In this document: piece by piece, positions 58,775-64,000 of the stretch
How positions within the stretch are numbered: the stretch's first letter is position 1
Layout: each line of letters starts with the position of its first letter
Notes under the pieces: generated by a model
What the model saw: the letters and a program-made list of their open reading frames with translations, nothing else
Database searches by the model: none
What the model was told of the DNA's origin: nothing
Program-made: the position numbers and the translations under genes
DNA from: Fistularia commersonii
Lineage: Eukaryota > Chordata > Actinopteri > Syngnathiformes > Fistulariidae
Direction of reading: 5' to 3'
Assembly: GCA_037954325.1 (NCBI GenBank)
Contig: JBBMNZ010000030.1
Location: forward strand, 8,005,001 to 8,069,000
Length of the DNA: 64,000 nt

Positions 58775-60444
58775 AGCTCATACATGATGTGTTTCACATT
58801 CAGAGCCTTCTGTCGGCCAGGCCAGCAGATCGGAGGGGTGTGGATACAGCAGTCGATGTTCAGTTCGGAACTTAAAAAACAAAACAAAAAGAAAAAAAAA
58901 AAACAAGTCATTTAAACCAAATGACGGATGACAGCCCCTCGGCAGGTTGTGTCAGACTCGATGTGCTGTCATTTTTTTTTTATTTTTTACATTTTTACAT
59001 TATTTACCTCGAATAAAGGATGCCCGGCTGGGACCAAGGAATTTACCATTCAGAAAAATAAAGCTCCTGGATAATATATCAGAGCTTGTTATTTATTTAT
59101 TTAGTTAGTTATTTAGCAGGAGAGCTTGTGTTTGCAGAACTTTCATCTCGTAACTTTTCCATCAGAGGGCTGTAACTCAATCGATCTACATTTTACTTTG
59201 CATCAGCACCGTCGTAACTCCAGGGATAACCTTCTGTTTTTATCGCACTAAAGACGTGGCGGCGGCGGCGGGTCCCCGGGCATCCAAATTTATGGCGAGA
59301 TTGTACCGGCAGGACTTTCAGAATCTTATTCCATCTCATAACAGCCCCTGGAACGCACACATTTTCCTTGTCTACGTTCTGTCAGAAAAACCCAGTCGAA
59401 GAAATATGGTTGTGGTTTTGTAAGTCGCCGGGGGATCTTGGCGGCGGCGGTGGCGAAGCGGAGGGTCTCCACGTGCTCCGTCAGATGCTGCAAAAGGCTC
59501 TTACAGATGAGAATTAGCTAACGCGAAGGCCCGGTCGTGAGCCATTTTCCATGCCGATTTCGTTTTTCGCAACAGCCGTCCCTGAGAAAAACACTCCGGA
59601 GGGGCTGATTCCTTCAACACGTGCTCTCATCGAAATAAACACCGGGCTGCTTTTTCAAAAGGCACGTATCTTCCGACCATGTTGACACTCGGATCGCATT
59701 TGCCAGACGGACAAAGCGGCGGGGCGGGGCGGGGGAGGGATTAAGCTGCCTGAGTAACGATTCTCTTGGCGGCAAAGGATCGGTGTCTTGTCGCCACGGC
59801 GCTGCCGACGGTCTTTAACTGGACAGACAAAAACTTACAGGCGTCGAATCGGCAAAGCCTCGGATTAGCGCTCGGGTCGCTTTTATTCATCCGCGTCACC
59901 TTCACCGTGTTTCTAAACAACACTGGAGATTGATGGCGGAGGCACCCTGGCCCACTCAGGAGACAGGAAGTGTTCAATTTCATGCCTGTGGAGCAGCTTG
60001 TAATGCAGGGTCCTCTTTTATAGAGCACCTTTGTTCCAAGAAGGGCCATTAGTTTTCCTGGGAGGTTTTTTCCCTTCACGGCGAGGCAACCTCCATGCAT
60101 CGGCGACCATTTTTACATTCTCCTCTCTTTGACGCGTGCCTCCATTCCCCCTCTCTCAACCCAACGGCAGAGGTAATACTGACCTCGACTTCCCCGAGCC
60201 GTCTCTACCTGCAGTACTGTTTTTGGGGGGGGTCGCTATCCTAACCACCCGAACCGCGCGTCTTAGGGGATTTCCTTATTGACTCCAACAGGAGGAGCTA
60301 TTGTTTACGTGAAACGTACAAATGGCCGTCGTTCATCGACGAATAACCGAAGGGAGTGTTTTTGAGAGATCTGTTATCAAATGCAGTGGTTTTTCCTCCG
60401 ATATGTGGAACATGTATTAAATGTTTAGCAATTCCACTTCACGG

Positions 60445-60480
60445 CAGGAATCAGAATCACTTTATTTGGCATTGAGAAGC
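60445..60480 (-). mobile_element. LINE 3'-tail-like fragment
   Basis: GAATCAGAATCACTTTATTT, read on the minus strand, is AAATAAAGTGATTCTGATTC. This is the common LINE end with an AATAAA signal and GATTCT units. Only the tip is recognisable. Confidence 0.45.
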
Positions 60481-60659
60481 AATTGGTCGGCACATGGGTA
60501 GCATAAACACCTAAAGATTCAATATCTATAAATAAGTATGAAACTATATAATAAGCACTACATCTGTTTATGTAAACAAATCCATAAAGTGTACAACTAT
60601 GCTTTGAGTAGGTCCAAAAACAGAATATATTTTGAACAGAATAATATGTGTATATCCTC

Positions 60660-60985
60660 GGCATTCTCCGCTTTCCCGGTTTCCTCCCACAGTCCAAATA
60701 CAAGCAGGAAGTTCATTGGAGACACTATTTTGCCCAGATATGTGACGAATGTCCAGATGTTTGAGAGAATGAATGGTTGTATCACTTAAGGGTTGCTAAA
60801 TGTTTGATATTGAATGTTTGTATGTATCTTCATGACGTGTGAACGCGAAGGTGAATATTTTTTTGTCTCTATATGTGGCCCTCTGATAGACTGATGATCG
60901 ATCCCTGCCTCTCGCTCAAAGATAGCTGGAAAAGACCCCGGCTGCCCGTGATCCTGGCTGCAGGATAAGCAACATGGATGATGAA
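60660..60985 (+). mobile_element. Dispersed repeat family 1 copy
   Basis: GGTTTCCTCCCACAGTCCAA, GAGAATGAATGGTTGTATCA, TTGTCTCTATATGTGGCCCT and the tail GCAGGATAAGCAACATGGAT appear in family order. The tRNA-like head is missing. Confidence 0.8.
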
Positions 60986-62481
60986 TGATCGCAATACATA
61001 ACAATAATACAAAGTACATTATTGTAATCTAATGAAATATATACAGTTCTTCCTGCTCGATCTTCTTTTAGCAACTACTAATTTAACATCATCAAACCCC
61101 AACCTATTTGAACCCGCGAGGGAAAAACAGAGTGGTGTTTTTGTTCTTTTAGCCATAACTGCTGCACACGCACCGACACACACGTTTGCAGAAACACGGT
61201 GATGTTGGCAGGGTTTGTGTTTTTCTTGGAAAATTGCAATTACAGCACACACAAGCGCTGGGTATGTTGGCCGCTTTCAACTGAAGTAGCGGCTTTTTCC
61301 CACCGAGTCCACCGGAGCGCTTCATTATTTAAGCCGGATACACAGCAGTTAGACCCCAGACGGCAAACACCGTCAAGTCCCGCCTGCGCTGAGTGTTTAA
61401 CCCTGGAAACACACACCGATACAACAGCTCCTGACCGGGCGATAGAATCTCCCGGCTCAAAATGCGGCTAATGAAACCGAATGATCCTTCGTCAGAAAAG
61501 CACACGTATTAACACGTAGACGAAGAGACTGACAATGAGAGATCCCAGCGGGACGCTTGATTAAAGATGACAAATTGATAGCCATCTGAGTAAAACTACA
61601 AGATGAGACCGAAGATCATTTAGGGAGTAACATGTTGGGGTGTAACACAAGGGGGAGGCGGGAGCTCCCGAGTCTTATCCCATGGCTGCACTTCAAGCCG
61701 GCTATATTAATTTGCGGTATGCAAATGATGTGCCCTAACCAGAAAATGACTGGTGACCTTGACGTCTTCCCCCGACCTCTGATTTGCACGTGGGCGTGAA
61801 CTGTGAGAAACGACGACGAGATGAAGGGCACGCTGGCCGAGAGGGCGACGATCGCTACATCGCTTTTCACCGGCGATCAGATTACTAAATCCTCAGAGCG
61901 CCGGGAAGGCTCTGCAAAAGGCACATCTTTTTTCTTTTTATTTTTTCTTTCCTCTTTCCCCGAGAGCTCACTGCGAACCGGAACGGCTCCGGCCGCCTCG
62001 GGATCATCCCGGGAATGCTGATCGAGACGTTTGGCCGCGGTGAGCAATTAGATCCATTTTGTGGCTCGTTAATAATTGAGCATTTGTTAATGGCGTGGAT
62101 GCTTCAGCGGCAGCGCGGGCTGCTGGTGGCCAGCAGATTAAGCCCCACTCTAGAGGCACAAGGTACAGTGTCGCTGCACGCACGTGCGCCGAAGAATGCG
62201 TGCATGTGTGCGGATCACATTTTGTGTCGCCCCCCTCTCTCGCTCTGTCTCTCCCTGTTTTCATGCCTATGACCTTGTGCGTGTGCGTATGCATATTTCC
62301 ACCTGTTTGTTTGTATAACTTGCACGTGGAAGGTATCCCTGTGTGTTTACGTGCATCTCCTATGTGCGGCCATTGTCTCCTGAATAATGAAGGACAAACT
62401 ATCAAGAAAGGATGATTAGCATTCTGGTGGATGGCGCAGCAGACCCCCTCTATTCTCGTCTGTCTTCTGCTCACCCCCCCC

Positions 62482-62491
62482 CACACACACG

Positions 62492-62523
<32 letters not shown>

Positions 62524-62543
62524 CACACACATACGCACGCGCA
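62482..62543. repeat. Imperfect (CA)n microsatellite
   Basis: About 60 bp of CA with AA and GC interruptions after a C8 run. It gives spurious long frames on the minus strand. Confidence 0.95.
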
Positions 62544-63136
62544 ACCCCTCCCACCTCTCCCTCGTCTGTCGTTCTCCCTGCCTGGGAATGACTGTAAGCG
62601 TCGGCAGGCGGGCACTGCAAAAAGAATATTCTAGTGTGGCATCACCATGGCAACGGCCACGGTTTCTGACATCCGTAAAGCAGAGAGCGGCACTGTTGAT
62701 CCGTGAGACAAAAATAGCGAGTTTGGGGCTTCCACTTCGGCGTGACAACACATGCAGCACGGGAACAAATCTATGTTTTTGTGGAGTAACAGATATATTT
62801 GTGTGCGTTTTTTGCAAGGTGACATTTTAGTCCCTGTCTTTTCTGCCAGTCGTCCGTCTTTTGTTTTGTTTTGTTTTTTTGCCTCAATTATCGAGACCGT
62901 CCTGTTTCCGGGTCAAGTGGTTTAAATTCATTTGTGGGTCCTTGCCTAATAATCATTAAAATTTGACATTTTGTGCTTGCGGATGCAGCTTGTTAAATAA
63001 AACATGGACGTAAACAGTATTTGTTCTTCCAACCCCTTTTTTCCCTCCATGATTAAGCTTTTTTAATAATTGAATAGTGGGATATTTGCCGTATTCTTGT
63101 GAAAATTACGAGCTGGGGGGATGAGCCACATGAAAA

Positions 63137-63137
<1 letters not shown>

Positions 63138-63173
<36 letters not shown>
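63138..63173. repeat. (CA)18 microsatellite
   Basis: A pure CA tract, followed after 10 bp by a shorter one. Confidence 0.97.
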
Positions 63174-63176
<3 letters not shown>

Positions 63177-64000
63177 CAAACACACACGTGCACTCAGTTG
63201 TTATACTGTATGTACCCCACATATGATGATTCGCAGGTATATATATAACTAACCAAGCACAGGGTTAAAAACATCGCCAGAATCCTGTGCCGACTATATT
63301 TTCCTGAAAACAAGGTAAATCGACCCTTGTCAATCAAAGAAAAATTTGAGCAGTTTTTACAAGTCTGTATGTGTCTATAAGCACTTTCCTATTTGTCCAC
63401 CCCCCAAATGGTTTTCCATCCCCTTCAATCTGTGCCATTGCTTTCCATCATGTGTCCGCCTGCTTGGAATTGATTGAAAAAAAAAAAACAAGCCCTCAGT
63501 GACAGAGCTGGTGTCCACCTGAAATATTCCCTTTTCTTCTCCCTCTATTTATTCCTCTCGCCGTCCTCCGGTTCGCTTACAGCGTGGATTTCTTTGATAC
63601 AGATGTAGATGCAAAAATTTACAAATTATTATCCTCTGAGTGATATAATGAGTAATGCTGGCTCGACAAGGTGTCACTACGCAAATCTTAAACTTGGCCT
63701 TTTATACTTGATCATAAAATAGTCAAAATACAAAAGATGAATTGAAATTTTCATGCTTTCAATCCGATAGTTGAAATAATCTGGTTCTTGAAATAATCTG
63801 GTTCTTAATTTTCAAACTGCTCTGCTAGCTAAAAGAGTATATCTGTTAATATTAGAAAGATAGTAGCCCAAGGGCGGGGCTTTATCCTACAATAAACTTC
63901 TCATCAGTTCACTGCAACAGCACCGCCGTCAATCCCAAATGCTGGAAGGAACCAAAATGGCAAAAGGCCTGAAATAACACGGCCGAGAATTGCGATACAG

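Larger units (their letters stand above)
54861..64000 (+). other. gabbr2: gabbr2 intron downstream of exon K (continues beyond window)
   Basis: It begins GTCAGTG. I searched for the next coding exon (loop 2 with its cysteine and TM5) and did not see it, so this intron is at least 9.1 kb. It holds microsatellites, a long T tract, hAT and dispersed-repeat fragments, and several CpG-rich stretches (about 56400-56740, 57180-57480 and 59260-59760). Open frames in the CpG-rich parts overlap on both strands and match nothing known to me. The stretches 61030-62470 and 63180-64000 show nothing nameable. Confidence 0.88.

Noticed and set aside
62004..62615. 203-codon minus strand open frame
   Set aside because: Its N-terminal half is translated CA repeat (valine/cysteine runs), and the rest has no family similarity I know.

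Overview
The window is vertebrate, almost certainly teleost fish, nuclear DNA. It holds the middle part of one gene, gabbr2 (GABA-B receptor subunit 2), on the + strand. Eleven internal exons are visible. Every junction is GT/AG, and the exons join in frame into 476 codons that align almost without gaps to about residues 154-631 of the human protein. They cover the second half of the extracellular Venus-flytrap domain, the linker, TM1-TM4 and the start of extracellular loop 2. The exons for the signal peptide and first part of the flytrap lobe must lie upstream. Those for the rest of loop 2, TM5-TM7 and the cytoplasmic coiled coil must lie downstream. I found neither group here.

Layout: 1-14374 is intron upstream of the first visible exon. 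Exon A (14375-14545) and exon B (23380-23481) are separated by 8.8 kb. Exons C, D and E (32198-32263, 32361-32549, 33355-33597) form a tight cluster. After another 8.7-kb intron come F (42315-42375), G (46071-46151), H (48250-48400), I (48652-48784), J (50073-50180) and K (54738-54860). The rest, 54861-64000, is intron. Exon letters are mine and run from the first exon in the window. Human residue numbers are recalled, and were cross-checked against the expected positions of cysteines, sequons and intracellular-loop lysines, all of which fall where they should.

Ninety-eight percent of the window is intronic. It is rich in (CA)n/(GT)n and tetranucleotide microsatellites, including a 265-bp ATCT/TTTC block. 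It also holds old transposable elements: about a dozen copies of one dispersed family with a tRNA-like B box at its head and GAATG-rich internal units, several hAT fragments, a pogo/Tigger-like DNA transposon, and non-LTR retrotransposon pieces. Several are nested. One hAT element with a perfect 8-bp target duplication sits inside a dispersed repeat. A Tigger-like element sits in another copy, and its own transposase HTH region is split by a retrotransposon tail flanked by a 7-bp duplication.

I see no second protein-coding gene, no convincing RNA gene, no CRISPR array and no evidence for a novel biological system. The most noteworthy signals are the repeated use of one NTCTATAT site inside the dispersed repeat by different hAT elements, the three-layer nest at 35.8-37.5 kb, and lineage changes in the receptor ectodomain (a four-residue gap, an added sequon and a shifted sequon).
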